A stretch of DNA of 64,000 nt from JAAZMI01 sp050948785 (lineage in GTDB: Bacteria; Bacillota; Dethiobacteria; DTU022; UBA8154). Made by a program: the position numbers and the translations under genes. This document shows, in pieces, positions 1 through 8,396 of this stretch; position 1 is the stretch's first letter, and each line of letters starts with the position of its first letter. The stretch spans positions 198,365-262,364 of the forward strand of contig JBMNEM010000004.1 in NCBI GenBank assembly GCA_050948785.1, in the 5' to 3' direction. Below the pieces are notes generated by a model. That model was given only the letters and a program-made list of their open reading frames with translations, ran no database searches and had not been told where the DNA came from.

Positions 1-60
1 TCACCTCTTCCGTCAATAATTATAATTTATCGCTGTAGTATCATACAGTAAGACGGTTAC

Positions 61-275
61 TATCTGTTTTTGGTTCAAGGGACAGGGGGACGCTTCTCCC
101 GTCCCGTTAAAGGGCCCGTTTCGCTCATCGATTCCTTTCACCATGACATGATAGATACCTGTTTAGTTCTGTGAGACTTTCCCGTCCAACGACTCCCTTG
201 CTGAAGGACAAGGGGAAGGACGGGAGAAGCGTCCCCTTGTCCTGCCCTTGTCCTGGAAGCGTCCCCTTGTCCTGG
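61..275. repeat. Inverted and direct repeat cluster at window edge
   Basis: The 290 bases before the first gene hold no convincing reading frame but a repeat. The arm at 76-104 (core GGGGGACGCTTCTCCCGTCC) is the reverse complement of the arm at 218-250, with a short indel. A third partial copy, GAAGCGTCCCCTTGTCCTGG, lies at about 256-275 in direct orientation to the second arm. The arms could fold into a long hairpin about 170 bases across. Dispersed elements of this GGGACAGGGGGACG style are common in clostridial genomes. This one may be a MITE-like or REP-like unit, but no target duplication is visible and the type is inference. Confidence 0.6.
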
Positions 276-290
276 CCCCTGTCTTGCACG

Positions 291-2282
291 CTAATGCAGT
301 TGTTTTAGATATTGGTTTAATGCTTCGGAAACCGGCCAGTCCCGGTGGATGGTGCGGTGAAACCAAAAAGGGCCGGCAGTTGTTTTACCGTAAAACGTGA
401 TGCTGATCGCCTTTTCCGGCCCGGTATTGTAATTAAAGGGCCCGTTTATACTGAGCAACTCCGCAATTAATTGGGGATCTCTGATTTCAACCCGTTGGGG
501 CGTCGAACCGGCCTTAAATAGCTCCACATATTTGACCTCCTCCGGTAGCAACAGAATTTGCTCATAATATCCTTTTTCCTTAAGCCAGGCGATAACCGAC
601 TTGTAACCGGGGCGGAGAGCATATTGCCTTTCTTTTTCGTGCACATCCACGATATTGATGTACACATTTTCTTCCATAATAGTCATTCTGGTCATCCCGG
701 CCGTCAGTTCTGCAAAAGAGGTTTGAAGGACATCCTGTTTCAGCCGGGCGGCAAACTCCTCAATCTCCACACTGTCTGTCAGGAGAGCCGGTCTTTTGGA
801 GGTCCGGTGGTCACCAATTTCAATCAATTTAATCTCAGCGGGGTCCTGCGCCACTACCGGAAATCTGGCCTCTTTATACTCCAGGGATTCATAGATGGGC
901 TGGAGGGCGGAAGCGTATTGTCCCTCATCGATATTATATTGGCGGAGTAAATGAGCCCCGTTATCCAGGGTATAAATGATATAGCAGTTAATTCCCTTCC
1001 TCGCGTGGGGTTTTTGCAGTAATTGACGGTGCAACAGTGTAATGTTTTTGATGTTTTCTCTGTCTGTAAAAAAGTAGCTGCCACCGTATACATGGTTCCG
1101 GTCTATGCTGTTATTCATCTTTTCCAGATGTATCCATCCACTAATATTGCTCCCGAAGTAAACTTTTTGCACCTGTTCCGGTGCAGGAACGCGGTGCACA
1201 TAGCCGGTGACGTCGATGGTAATCCCTAACAGCAGCACCGTTATGACCGCAACATACCCCAGGTAACCTTTGTACGACGACCAGACCTGTAGGGATTTCT
1301 GCAGCAGGATTTCGGCTGTCAAATAACCCAACAACGAACCGATTACATACCCCACAATAATAATGGGCAAAGCGCCTCCGGAGACACCGGCGAAGTACAC
1401 CCCCGCCAAGAGCATAGTGCAGGCGGTTACCCCGTATTTAAAAACCGGCCGCATGCTCGCAAAGGCAACGACCTCACCGGCCGCTTCGGCGTGTCTTAAC
1501 TTGTAGACATAGGCGGCAGCAGCCAGAAACAAGACGGCAACCAGCAGATAAACAGCAACGGTTCCGGCCGTGAAAAAAGTCCTGTCGGTACCGTCGGCCA
1601 GCAGCATCAATGGAAAGTCGTACGGCAAGATACTGATCCGGTTGACGTCAGCATAGCCGTAAAGCAAATGGCGGAGGTTTTCCACCAAAAGTAGACACAG
1701 GCCGGTGGGCAGAACCTGCAGGATATAAGCAAAAGCGATATGGGCCCCGGCATGACCCGTAAACATGCCTACAAAAACGGTGATGGCAAAAAACAGGATA
1801 TCAAAAAGAGCAGTCTGGCCCATCCACTGTAAAATGTTCAACAGTGAATAACATTCCTTCAAGTGGGTCGTCGTCTGCAGGATGATCAGCACCAACCCAT
1901 TGGCCACGACAGGCAGAAGCAGCAGCGCCAGTCCGGCCGCAATGTGGCTGCAGAAAAGGGTATTCCGATTGAAAGGCAGGCTGTGCAGCACCGCCGCCGC
2001 ACGGCTGTTGTGCAGATAATTGAAAAGCAGCACCGCCAGGATGACGGGCACAGTACAAATCAGAACGATTTGCAGCCCGTTCTGGCCGGAAAAAATGTTC
2101 AGGGATCTTTGCAGCATTTCCCGGACCCAGCTATGATCAACATCGACGGGTATTTCCCGCATCATGTGTTGAAAAGGCAAAATTAAAAACAGGAACAGGC
2201 CGTAGAGGGCGCTGACCCACCAGAACCGTTTGAGATCACTGGCCACCAACCCTTTGTTAAATAAGGACACTTTGAATGTCAT
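291..2282 (-). CDS. ABC-2 type transporter permease, large
   Basis: Integral membrane subunit of an ABC exporter encoded after the ATPase and GntR-type regulator. The first ~340 residues carry many hydrophobic segments, beginning FWWVSALYGLFLFLILP. The last ~300 residues are mainly soluble, resembling the C-terminal DUF6449-type domain of YtrC/YtrD-like permeases. I chose the ATG at 2282 over that at 2303 because a GGGGGGA ribosome site sits about seven bases before it. The start overlaps the end of the ATPase gene by 26 bases, implying translational coupling. By analogy with the ytr operon of Bacillus the system may answer to cell-envelope stress or antibiotics; the substrate is unknown. Confidence 0.82.
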   Translation of the reverse strand: MTFKVSLFNKGLVASDLKRFWWVSALYGLFLFLILPFQHMMREIPVDVDHSWVREMLQRSLNIFSGQNGLQIVLICTVPVILAVLLFNYLHNSRAAAVLHSLPFNRNTLFCSHIAAGLALLLLPVVANGLVLIILQTTTHLKECYSLLNILQWMGQTALFDILFFAITVFVGMFTGHAGAHIAFAYILQVLPTGLCLLLVENLRHLLYGYADVNRISILPYDFPLMLLADGTDRTFFTAGTVAVYLLVAVLFLAAAAYVYKLRHAEAAGEVVAFASMRPVFKYGVTACTMLLAGVYFAGVSGGALPIIIVGYVIGSLLGYLTAEILLQKSLQVWSSYKGYLGYVAVITVLLLGITIDVTGYVHRVPAPEQVQKVYFGSNISGWIHLEKMNNSIDRNHVYGGSYFFTDRENIKNITLLHRQLLQKPHARKGINCYIIYTLDNGAHLLRQYNIDEGQYASALQPIYESLEYKEARFPVVAQDPAEIKLIEIGDHRTSKRPALLTDSVEIEEFAARLKQDVLQTSFAELTAGMTRMTIMEENVYINIVDVHEKERQYALRPGYKSVIAWLKEKGYYEQILLLPEEVKYVELFKAGSTPQRVEIRDPQLIAELLSINGPFNYNTGPEKAISITFYGKTTAGPFWFHRTIHRDWPVSEALNQYLKQLH

Positions 2283-3156
2283 AGCCGATTCCCCCCAGTT
2301 CATAGATAAAAATCTCCTCCAGTGTCAGCGGCAGAATATCGAGGATAACCGGATTGGCCCGCTGCACCTCAGACAGAAGCCGGTCCCTATCTCCCCTGAC
2401 GATCAGCTGCAGGATGCTCCCGCTTTGTTCCCGGTGCAGGATCGTTTCCGACTGCAGGAGGTTCGGCGGCACTTCTCCGGCAAACGCCACCTGCAGTTTA
2501 TGAATATCCGTCTTTAAATCATCAAGATCTTTCTCCACCAGGATAGTGCCGTTGTGCAGAATACCCACATGGTCACAAACATCCTCCAGTTCTCTCAGGT
2601 TGTGAGAGGAAACCAGCACCGTGGTTTGGCGTGCGGCCACGTCCTGCAGCACCAGGTTCCAAACCTTTTTACGCATTACCGGGTCCAGGCCGTCGACCGG
2701 TTCATCGAGAATCATCACCCGGGGCAGGATACAGATGCCCAGCCAGAAGGCCACCTGTTTCTGCATCCCTCTGGACAAACGGATAATCCTCTTTTGGGGA
2801 TCAATGGAAAATACCTTTTTTAAAACATGGTATCTCTCCCAGTCCCAGGTGGGATAAAAGCCGGCGTAAAACGCAGCTGTATCTGCAATACTGTATTGAG
2901 AGAAAAAATAAAGGTCATCGGGTATGTAAACCAGGCACGACTTTATAGCCGGATTCTCGTAAACCGGCCGGCCGTCAATGGTAATGGTGCCTGCATCCTG
3001 ACGATAGACACCGGCCAGGTGTTTGATGAGTGTCGTTTTACCGGCGCCATTAGGGCCCAGCAAACCGTAAACAGAGCCTTTCCGGACACTGATATTAACA
3101 TTCTCCAGGGCTTTAAAACCGCCAAAGCTTTTGGTAAGCTCTCTGACCTCAATCAC
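2257..3156 (-). CDS. ABC transporter ATP-binding protein (YtrB-like)
   Basis: Cytoplasmic ATPase driving the adjacent permease. Walker A GPNGAGKTT is near residue 36, a Q-loop follows at LVYIPDD, the signature is degenerate (LSRGMQKQV), Walker B is VMILDEPVDGLDP and the switch region is LVSSHNLREL. Length (299 aa) and the C-terminal regulatory part fit the exporter class found with GntR regulators. It follows the regulator by one base and overlaps the permease start, so the three genes form one operon read from the promoter near 3600. Substrate unknown. Confidence 0.92.
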   Translation of the reverse strand: MIEVRELTKSFGGFKALENVNISVRKGSVYGLLGPNGAGKTTLIKHLAGVYRQDAGTITIDGRPVYENPAIKSCLVYIPDDLYFFSQYSIADTAAFYAGFYPTWDWERYHVLKKVFSIDPQKRIIRLSRGMQKQVAFWLGICILPRVMILDEPVDGLDPVMRKKVWNLVLQDVAARQTTVLVSSHNLRELEDVCDHVGILHNGTILVEKDLDDLKTDIHKLQVAFAGEVPPNLLQSETILHREQSGSILQLIVRGDRDRLLSEVQRANPVILDILPLTLEEIFIYELGGIGYDIQSVLI

Positions 3157-3157
3157 C

Positions 3158-3535
3158 TCATCGGACCTCCTTTTTTTTGTAGATGGCGCGAATGGTATGG
3201 AGCAATTTTTCTTTTGGTTCGTGGAGATACATTAACTCGGCCACGATTTTTTCCAGTTCCTCCAGCAGTGCCTTTCGCCGGGGATGGTCATTGGAGTGGT
3301 CCTGCGGGGCGACAAAGCTGCCTTTGGCCCGGATGGAGTAGATAAACCCCTCTGTCTCCAGGTTCTTGTAGGCTTTTTGGATGGTGTTGGGATTGACGGT
3401 CAGCGACTGGGCCAGCTCGCGTACCGAGGGTATCTGTTCGTCCGGCTTCAACACCCCGCTGATAATCAGCATTTTCATTTTTTCCTTGATTTGTTCGTGC
3501 AGAGGTTGGCGATCCCTGAAATCCAGCTGTAACAT
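3158..3535 (-). CDS. GntR family regulator, YtrA subfamily
   Basis: Small DNA-binding repressor of 125 residues. It has an N-terminal winged helix (QIPSVRELAQSLTVNPNTIQ, then TEGFIYSIRAKGSFVA) and only a short effector tail, as in the YtrA subfamily that usually controls its own ABC operon. The ATG at 3535 is preferred over a GTG at 3541: AGAAGGAGG ends six bases before it. A palindromic operator candidate overlaps the transcription start just upstream, so autorepression is likely. The inducing signal cannot be read from sequence. Confidence 0.9.
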   Translation of the reverse strand: MLQLDFRDRQPLHEQIKEKMKMLIISGVLKPDEQIPSVRELAQSLTVNPNTIQKAYKNLETEGFIYSIRAKGSFVAPQDHSNDHPRRKALLEELEKIVAELMYLHEPKEKLLHTIRAIYKKKEVR

Positions 3536-3551
3536 CGGCACCCTCCTTCTA

Positions 3552-3583
3552 CTGTATTAAATACACTAATACAGTTAATACAG
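3552..3583 (-). promoter_or_regulatory. Candidate operator of the GntR/YtrA repressor
   Basis: The octamer CTGTATTA at 3552-3559 and its complement TAATACAG at 3567-3574 form an inverted repeat with a seven-base spacer. A second TAATACAG lies at 3576-3583. The site covers the predicted +1 of the promoter at 3588-3616, the position expected for a steric repressor. Confidence 0.75.
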
Positions 3584-3587
3584 CACC

Positions 3588-3616
3588 ATCATATCTCCAT
3601 CTCTTGCAATTGTCAA
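3588..3616 (-). promoter_or_regulatory. Sigma-A promoter of the GntR-ABC operon
   Basis: On the minus strand TTGACA (3616-3611) is separated by exactly 17 bases from TATGAT (3593-3588). That is a perfect -35 and a one-mismatch -10. Such strength suggests an operon normally held down by the repressor encoded as its first gene. Confidence 0.85.
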
Positions 3617-3670
3617 GAAGCGGGTAAAAAAACAAAAAAAAACCGGACACAATAGTCCGTTCACATAAAC

Positions 3671-3779
3671 AATATTTTATTTTGTAAGCAATACATGCTT
3701 TAATATCTTCTGTTTCCAAATCGGGATAATCAATTAATATTTCTTCTAACAAAGCCCAAAGCCTCTTTTTTAATAGGGA
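3671..3779 (-). pseudogene. Remnant of a DUF433 antitoxin-like gene
   Basis: The minus strand encodes KKRLWALLEEILIDYPDLET followed by EDIKACIAY, which matches the C-terminal end of DUF433 proteins (often antitoxins or PIN-associated). No start codon, N-terminal half or partner toxin is present, and the frame then runs into non-protein-like sequence. I read it as a leftover fragment, perhaps of a lost toxin-antitoxin pair. The family call comes from memory of the motif. Confidence 0.55.
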
Positions 3780-3792
3780 AATATAATGGCTT

Positions 3793-4017
3793 TTATTCCT
3801 TCCACCGCAACATGCCGGACTCCAGGCCTTGCAGCTCCTGCTTCAGACGATACAGTTTGTTCTTGACTAGTCTCAAAGCCCGCAGGTAGTCTTCCTGACG
3901 TAGATAAGTAACGGAATCCAAAGCAGCTAATCGCGTCTTTTGCTCTCTGATCATTCGCTGCACCTTCTTCTTGCGCCGGGTAATCCTCTGTTGAATCTTG
4001 CGTTCCTTGGTATTCAT
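3793..4017 (-). CDS. Basic coiled-coil small protein, in frame with msrA
   Basis: The last 74 codons of the msrA frame begin MNTKERKIQQ and are rich in Lys, Arg, Leu and Glu, as expected for a helical coiled coil. A GAGGTGG ribosome-site-like sequence lies just before its ATG at 4017. It may therefore be a separate small gene that has become fused to msrA through loss of an intervening stop, or may be translated both ways. I recognise no family. Confidence 0.4.
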   Translation of the reverse strand: MNTKERKIQQRITRRKKKVQRMIREQKTRLAALDSVTYLRQEDYLRALRLVKNKLYRLKQELQGLESGMLRWKE

Positions 4018-4710
4018 GTTCCACCTCGTTTCGTTCCTCCAGCAACTGTTAACATAAACCGTATAAGATGGAAAAACCTCTGCCGTTATTTCTATTTTTC
4101 TATTGATCAGCATTCTGCTCTTCGTCAGCCTCTTTTTCAGATCATCCCGATCTTTATTTTTTTCCTGCGGCCAATGCTTTTTTACAAAAGCATCCCTGCC
4201 CGAACCCTTACGGTACTGGTTATAGTGCCAATTGTTTTTCTTATAATAGTCCTGATGGTATTCTTCAGCAGCATAGAAGGGCCCGGCCGGCAGAATTCTG
4301 GTGACAATCGGCCGCTCAAATTTTCCGCTCTCTGCAAGTGCTTTTTTAGAGGCCTCCGCTTTTTCTTTCTGCATTGCATTATGGTAAAAAATAGCAACTT
4401 GGTATGGCTCCCCCCGATCAAAAAATTGGCCCCCGTGATCGGTGGGGTCAATCTGACGCCAGTATATCTTGAGCAGTTCCTCATAGGATATTATTTGGGG
4501 ATCAAAGGTTATTTGGACAGCCTCATAGTGGCCGGTTTTTTTTGAACATACTTCCTCATATGTGGGGTTCTCCTTATGACCGCCGGCATAACCGGAAACA
4601 ACCTTTTTCACACCGGGTATTTTGTCAAAGGGAGAAACCATACACCAAAAACAACCTCCGGCAAAAGTAGCCAGTTCATAAGTTTTCATTTCTTTAAGGC
4701 CAACCTCCAT
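3793..4710 (-). CDS. msrA: Peptide methionine sulfoxide reductase MsrA with unusual C-terminal extension
   Basis: Repairs oxidised methionine (S-sulfoxide). The catalytic motif GGCFWC is near residue 20, with the usual GYAGG, TGHYEAVQITFDP, HDP-type DPTDHGGQFFDRG and YHQDYY segments; the domain ends near residue 180 at GSGRDAFVKKHW. Next comes LKKRLT, which resembles the linker leading into MsrB in MsrA-MsrB fusions, but no MsrB domain follows. The frame instead runs without a stop into a basic 74-residue segment (separate entry). The start may be the ATG at 4710 or that at 4689 (MKTYEL), the usual family start; neither has an ideal ribosome site. Confidence 0.88.
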   Translation of the reverse strand: MEVGLKEMKTYELATFAGGCFWCMVSPFDKIPGVKKVVSGYAGGHKENPTYEEVCSKKTGHYEAVQITFDPQIISYEELLKIYWRQIDPTDHGGQFFDRGEPYQVAIFYHNAMQKEKAEASKKALAESGKFERPIVTRILPAGPFYAAEEYHQDYYKKNNWHYNQYRKGSGRDAFVKKHWPQEKNKDRDDLKKRLTKSRMLINRKIEITAEVFPSYTVYVNSCWRNETRWNMNTKERKIQQRITRRKKKVQRMIREQKTRLAALDSVTYLRQEDYLRALRLVKNKLYRLKQELQGLESGMLRWKE

Positions 4711-4768
4711 AAAATATCTAGCCTTTAAATAATTATATTAGGTGGAAAGATATCGATTCGATGAAATC

Positions 4769-5611
4769 TCATTTATGAAAGGCTCCGCCTTTGCCTTTTA
4801 CCTCTTTCTGACGCTGATTCTCAAAAATAAAAATTGAAGAGGCAACCGCAGCATTTAAAGCGGCAATTTCACCCCTTAAAGGTATATAGGCCCTTATCCC
4901 TGCTTTCCTGAGTAGGGATTCCCGTACCCCTCTGTTTTCATTGCCGATCACAACAGCACAGGACTGGCCGGAATAATCCACCGTATAATAGGGCCGGTCA
5001 CCGCGGGGATCAGCCGCCACCAACTGAACATCCCGTTCAGTAAGAAAATTTATGCAGGATTCTATGTCACGCACATGCATTACAGGAAGATAAAAAATAC
5101 CCCCCATACTTGCCCGCAAGGCTTTGGGGTTATAAGGTTCCACTGTACCGGGTAGAAGAAAAATACCGCTAATCGCAGCGGCAGCGGCTGTACGGATAAT
5201 CGTTCCAAGATTCCCCGGATCCTGCAGCCCGTCTAAAATTAGAAAAAAAAGAGCGTGTTCACGGGGAAAACCAAGTTTCTTTTCATCCCCGGGAAAAACC
5301 GCAATATTTTCTGGAAGGCGGGCAATCACACCGACCCCCTGGGGGTTTTCAGTTTGGGCAACAGCATGAAACATGCGCGGTGTTACCTCTACCAATCTGG
5401 CCTTTCCGCCGGCCCGGGAAAGCAGTTCCTGGTTGGCATCTTTTTGCAGAAATTCCGCAGTAAAAAGAACTGTTTCAACTTCAATGCCGGCCTGAAGCGC
5501 TTCGTTAAGCAAATGATAGCCTTCCAGGACAATTTTCCCGCTTTTTTTTCTGTATTTCCGCCTGCCTAACAGGCGGTACTCTTGCATAATTTTATTTCTG
5601 TAGTTGGACAT
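4769..5611 (-). CDS. TrmH/SpoU family RNA 2'-O-methyltransferase
   Basis: S-adenosylmethionine-dependent ribose methylation of rRNA or tRNA. The N-terminal substrate-binding domain covers about residues 10-100. The SPOUT trefoil-knot catalytic domain follows with motif 1 LDGLQDPGNLGTIIRTA, motif 2 VIGNENRGV and motif 3 IPLRGEIAALNAAVASSIF. A Glu replaces the more usual Met/Ser in IPM..., leaving IPLRGEIAALNAAVA still recognisable. Length 280 aa is typical. It sits head-to-tail behind the potassium-uptake gene ktrA, three bases away. The exact RNA target cannot be inferred. Confidence 0.9.
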   Translation of the reverse strand: MSNYRNKIMQEYRLLGRRKYRKKSGKIVLEGYHLLNEALQAGIEVETVLFTAEFLQKDANQELLSRAGGKARLVEVTPRMFHAVAQTENPQGVGVIARLPENIAVFPGDEKKLGFPREHALFFLILDGLQDPGNLGTIIRTAAAAAISGIFLLPGTVEPYNPKALRASMGGIFYLPVMHVRDIESCINFLTERDVQLVAADPRGDRPYYTVDYSGQSCAVVIGNENRGVRESLLRKAGIRAYIPLRGEIAALNAAVASSIFIFENQRQKEVKGKGGAFHK

Positions 5612-5614
5612 AAC

Positions 5615-6268
5615 CTATTCCTTAATTAATTTTTCCAGAGCCTTGTTTTCACCGATGACAATAAGAAGATCATCCTTTTCAATAACATCATCAGCCAACG
5701 GTGAAATATTGATCTTTTCACCGGAGCGGATCGCAATCACGTTGACCCCATGCCTTGCCCGTAAATGCAGCTCTCCAAGGGTTTTGCCGAGCATCTTTTT
5801 GGGGGCTATAAACTCCGTTACAGAATAATCCGGTGAAAAATCGATAAAATCCAAAATATTCATGGAGGACAGGCTGCGGGCAATACGCAACCCCATATCC
5901 CTTTCCGGAAAAACTACACGGTTAACACCAATCTTTTCCAGCACCTTACCGTGAAGATTTGTCTGGGCCTTGGCCAGAACATATTTTGCACCCAATTCTT
6001 TGAGAATAATAGATGTTAAGATGCTCGCTTGCAGGTCAATACCGATACCCACTACCACAGCATCAAAGTTGGTTACCCCCAGGGTCTTTAAAACCTGTTC
6101 ATTGGTAGCATCGGCCTGGACAGCATGCGTTACTTGGTCCGAAAGTTCCAGGATCTTCTTTTCATCAGAATCTATAACCAGGACGTCATGCCCCATTTTG
6201 GTAAAAGCAAGGGCCACACTGGCCCCAAACCGGCCTGCACCAATCACGGCAAAAGATTTTTTCTTCAT
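5615..6268 (-). CDS. ktrA: KtrA/TrkA-type potassium channel regulator
   Basis: Cytoplasmic RCK gating ring protein. The N-terminal RCK_N Rossmann fold has the nucleotide motif VIGAGRFGASVA and acidic strand end VIDSDEKK (about residues 6-38). The RCK_C domain follows from about residue 135 (TLGELHLRARHGVNVIAI), a domain known to bind c-di-AMP in some Bacillota. At 217 aa it has the single-module length of KtrA rather than the double TrkA. It lies immediately downstream of the membrane subunit gene, so the two form one uptake system. Confidence 0.92.
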   Translation of the reverse strand: MKKKSFAVIGAGRFGASVALAFTKMGHDVLVIDSDEKKILELSDQVTHAVQADATNEQVLKTLGVTNFDAVVVGIGIDLQASILTSIILKELGAKYVLAKAQTNLHGKVLEKIGVNRVVFPERDMGLRIARSLSSMNILDFIDFSPDYSVTEFIAPKKMLGKTLGELHLRARHGVNVIAIRSGEKINISPLADDVIEKDDLLIVIGENKALEKLIKE

Positions 6269-6338
6269 CCTGCAGCCTGAAGAGGCTCTTCACCTTCCTG
6301 TTAAAAACTTAAAAAAACGGTAAAAATTCTTTTTTATT

Positions 6339-7682
6339 TTAACCAATAAGAATTTTTTCTTCGGGATACCTGATCCCGCTAGGTTTAAATTTTCGTGTCA
6401 GGGCATAGAGAAGGGTTAAAGGACCGATACGTCCCGCATACATAGTGATAATAAGCAGGAGCTTTCCCGTAGTACTAAGATATGGCGTAACGCCCGTGCT
6501 GAGCCCTACAGTCCCAAAAGCGGAAAAAACCTCAAAGGTCAGATCCAAAAAAGGCTGCTCCTCCACAATGGTCAGCGCAAAAATGATGATAAATATCAGG
6601 GAGATAGAAATAACTGTAATCGTAAAAGCCTTCAGGATCAGGGAGGGAGGGATACGTTTTCCTCCAAAAACCACTTCATCCGAACCCATAAGCAGAGCTC
6701 TTACTGTTCCAATGATTAGTATAAAAGTCGTCGTTTTAATTCCCCCTCCCGTTGAGGCAGGGGAGGCCCCGATAAACATTAGGATAATAATAAAAAAAAG
6801 TGTGCCGGGATACAAAGAATCCGTGGGCACCACATTAAAACCGGCTGTGCGAGGCGTTGCCGCTGTAAAAAACGCCTGGAATACTTTACTGCCTAACGGC
6901 AGGCCCCCTAAAGTAGCCGAGTTATTGCCTTCCAGGCAAAAAATAAACAAAGTGCCGAAAATAAGAAGAAAAGCGGTGAAAAACAATACCAGCCTGGAGT
7001 GCAGCGCATACCTGGCTGCTTTTTTACGCTGGAGGAGATCAAGGACAACTGTAAAACCCAGGCCGCCAAAAATAAACAGGGCGGAAATTGTACCGCTTAC
7101 AAGATAATCACTGGCATAAGAGGTCAGGCTTTGAAAGTTGCCGAAAAGATCAAAGCCGCAATTCCCAAATGCAGAGATGGCGTGAAAAAAGGAAAATAAA
7201 AGTCCTTTCTTCCAACCATACTGGGGCAAAAAACGAAAACCAAGCAGCAAACTCCCCAACAAAATGGTAAGAGCAGCCATCCGGGCAATGATGATAATTA
7301 AATGAACAAGGCCCTGTATGGAATCAGTATTTAACGCCTCTTTGATCATAAGTCTGTCTTTTAAGGTAATTTTTTTGCCTAAAAGAACGAAAATCAAAGT
7401 GGCGGTAGTCATAAAGCCCAGAGCACCGCCAAGGATAAGAAACATGATCACAAACTGACCAAAGACAGTATAAAAAGTACCTGTATCCTTTACAGCCAAA
7501 CCCGTAACGCAAACAGCGGAAGTGGCCGTGAACAAAGCATCAACAAAGCTGACCTTCCCTGCGGTAGAAGCAAAGGGCAGGGATAATAATAAAGATCCTA
7601 GAGCAATCATCAAGGCAAATCCCGCAGCCAAAAAACGAGCCGGTGTCAAATTGATTTTTAAAAATCTCACAAACAACACCAA
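6339..7682 (-). CDS. ktrB: KtrB/TrkH potassium (sodium-coupled) translocating subunit
   Basis: Membrane pore of the Ktr potassium uptake system, with four M1-P-M2 repeats in about 447 residues. Selectivity-filter-like segments are visible: TATSAVCVTGLAV, SAFGNCGFDLF, TAATPRTAGFNVV and SAFGTVGLSTGV, each with the key Gly. Length fits KtrB. The start is uncertain: AAGGAG lies too near the TTG at 7682 but well placed for the TTG six bases further in. The gene precedes ktrA with 70 bases between. No c-di-AMP riboswitch fits in the short upstream gap. Confidence 0.92.
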   Translation of the reverse strand: MVLFVRFLKINLTPARFLAAGFALMIALGSLLLSLPFASTAGKVSFVDALFTATSAVCVTGLAVKDTGTFYTVFGQFVIMFLILGGALGFMTTATLIFVLLGKKITLKDRLMIKEALNTDSIQGLVHLIIIIARMAALTILLGSLLLGFRFLPQYGWKKGLLFSFFHAISAFGNCGFDLFGNFQSLTSYASDYLVSGTISALFIFGGLGFTVVLDLLQRKKAARYALHSRLVLFFTAFLLIFGTLFIFCLEGNNSATLGGLPLGSKVFQAFFTAATPRTAGFNVVPTDSLYPGTLFFIIILMFIGASPASTGGGIKTTTFILIIGTVRALLMGSDEVVFGGKRIPPSLILKAFTITVISISLIFIIIFALTIVEEQPFLDLTFEVFSAFGTVGLSTGVTPYLSTTGKLLLIITMYAGRIGPLTLLYALTRKFKPSGIRYPEEKILIG

Positions 7683-7754
7683 CTCCTTACGCTGTAAAAA
7701 TAATGCCTTTGTTCTAACAAGATTTTGGGGAATTTCTTTTTTTGGTTTTTTCTT

Positions 7755-8111
7755 TTAACCCTGTTCTTCACGGGCAACTTCAACTATTGCGCTGAAGCCG
7801 GCAGGATCATTAACAGCCAGATCAGCAAGCATCTTACGGTTTACTTCCACCCCGGCTTTTTTCAATCCATCGATAAACTTGCTATAAGAGAGACCATTTT
7901 CCCTGGCAGCGGCATTGATTCGGGTTATCCACAATTTACGAAAATCTCTCTGGCGGGCCTTACGATCCCGGTAGGCATAATCAAGAGATTTCATTACCTG
8001 CTGGTTAGCTACCCGGAAAAGTTTGCTTTTCGCACCGTAATAGCCACTGGCCATCTTTAGTATTTTTTTTCTTCTTTTCCTGGTGGCAACACTATTTTTT
8101 ACCCTTGGCAT
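7755..8111 (-). CDS. rplT: Ribosomal protein L20
   Basis: Large-subunit assembly protein, 118 residues starting MPRVKNSVATRKRRKK, full length for the family. It also acts as feedback regulator of its own operon in Bacillota by binding the infC leader. The ATG at 8111 is the family start, with a GGGGGT ribosome site 12 to 7 bases upstream; the frame extends six codons further but without support. Third gene of infC-rpmI-rplT. Confidence 0.98.
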   Translation of the reverse strand: MPRVKNSVATRKRRKKILKMASGYYGAKSKLFRVANQQVMKSLDYAYRDRKARQRDFRKLWITRINAAARENGLSYSKFIDGLKKAGVEVNRKMLADLAVNDPAGFSAIVEVAREEQG

Positions 8112-8159
8112 TTTTCTTACCCCCGTCACTATGTTATTTGAGCACCAGTACTCCTGAAA

Positions 8160-8354
8160 TCAATAAGGCAGCATTTTTTTAACCCTTTTCATATCACTAC
8201 TATGCACAATCGCCGAGCTGCGCAGCCTGCGCTTCCGTTTGGATGACTTTTTTCCCAGGATATGGCTATGGAAGGCACGAAATCTTTTCACTTTTCCGCT
8301 AGCCGTTTTTTTAAAACGCTTGGCTGCACCCCGGTGTGTTTTCATTTTAGGCAT
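8160..8354 (-). CDS. rpmI: Ribosomal protein L35
   Basis: Small basic large-subunit protein of 64 residues (MPKMKTHRGAAKRFKKTASG). Strong AAGGAGG ribosome site eight bases before the ATG. It sits between infC and rplT in the conserved translation operon, with about 40 to 50 bases on either side. Confidence 0.98.
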   Translation of the reverse strand: MPKMKTHRGAAKRFKKTASGKVKRFRAFHSHILGKKSSKRKRRLRSSAIVHSSDMKRVKKMLPY

Positions 8355-8396
8355 AACTTTTCCTCCTTAGCATAAACAACATGAGCTTAAGCAACA

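Noticed and set aside
3549..3752. 67-codon frame as an intact gene
   Set aside because: Only the DUF433-like piece is protein-like; the rest overlaps the promoter and operator of the GntR operon.
7683..7754. c-di-AMP (ydaO-type) riboswitch before ktrB
   Set aside because: Only about 70 bases lie between rplT and ktrB and none of the conserved elements is present.
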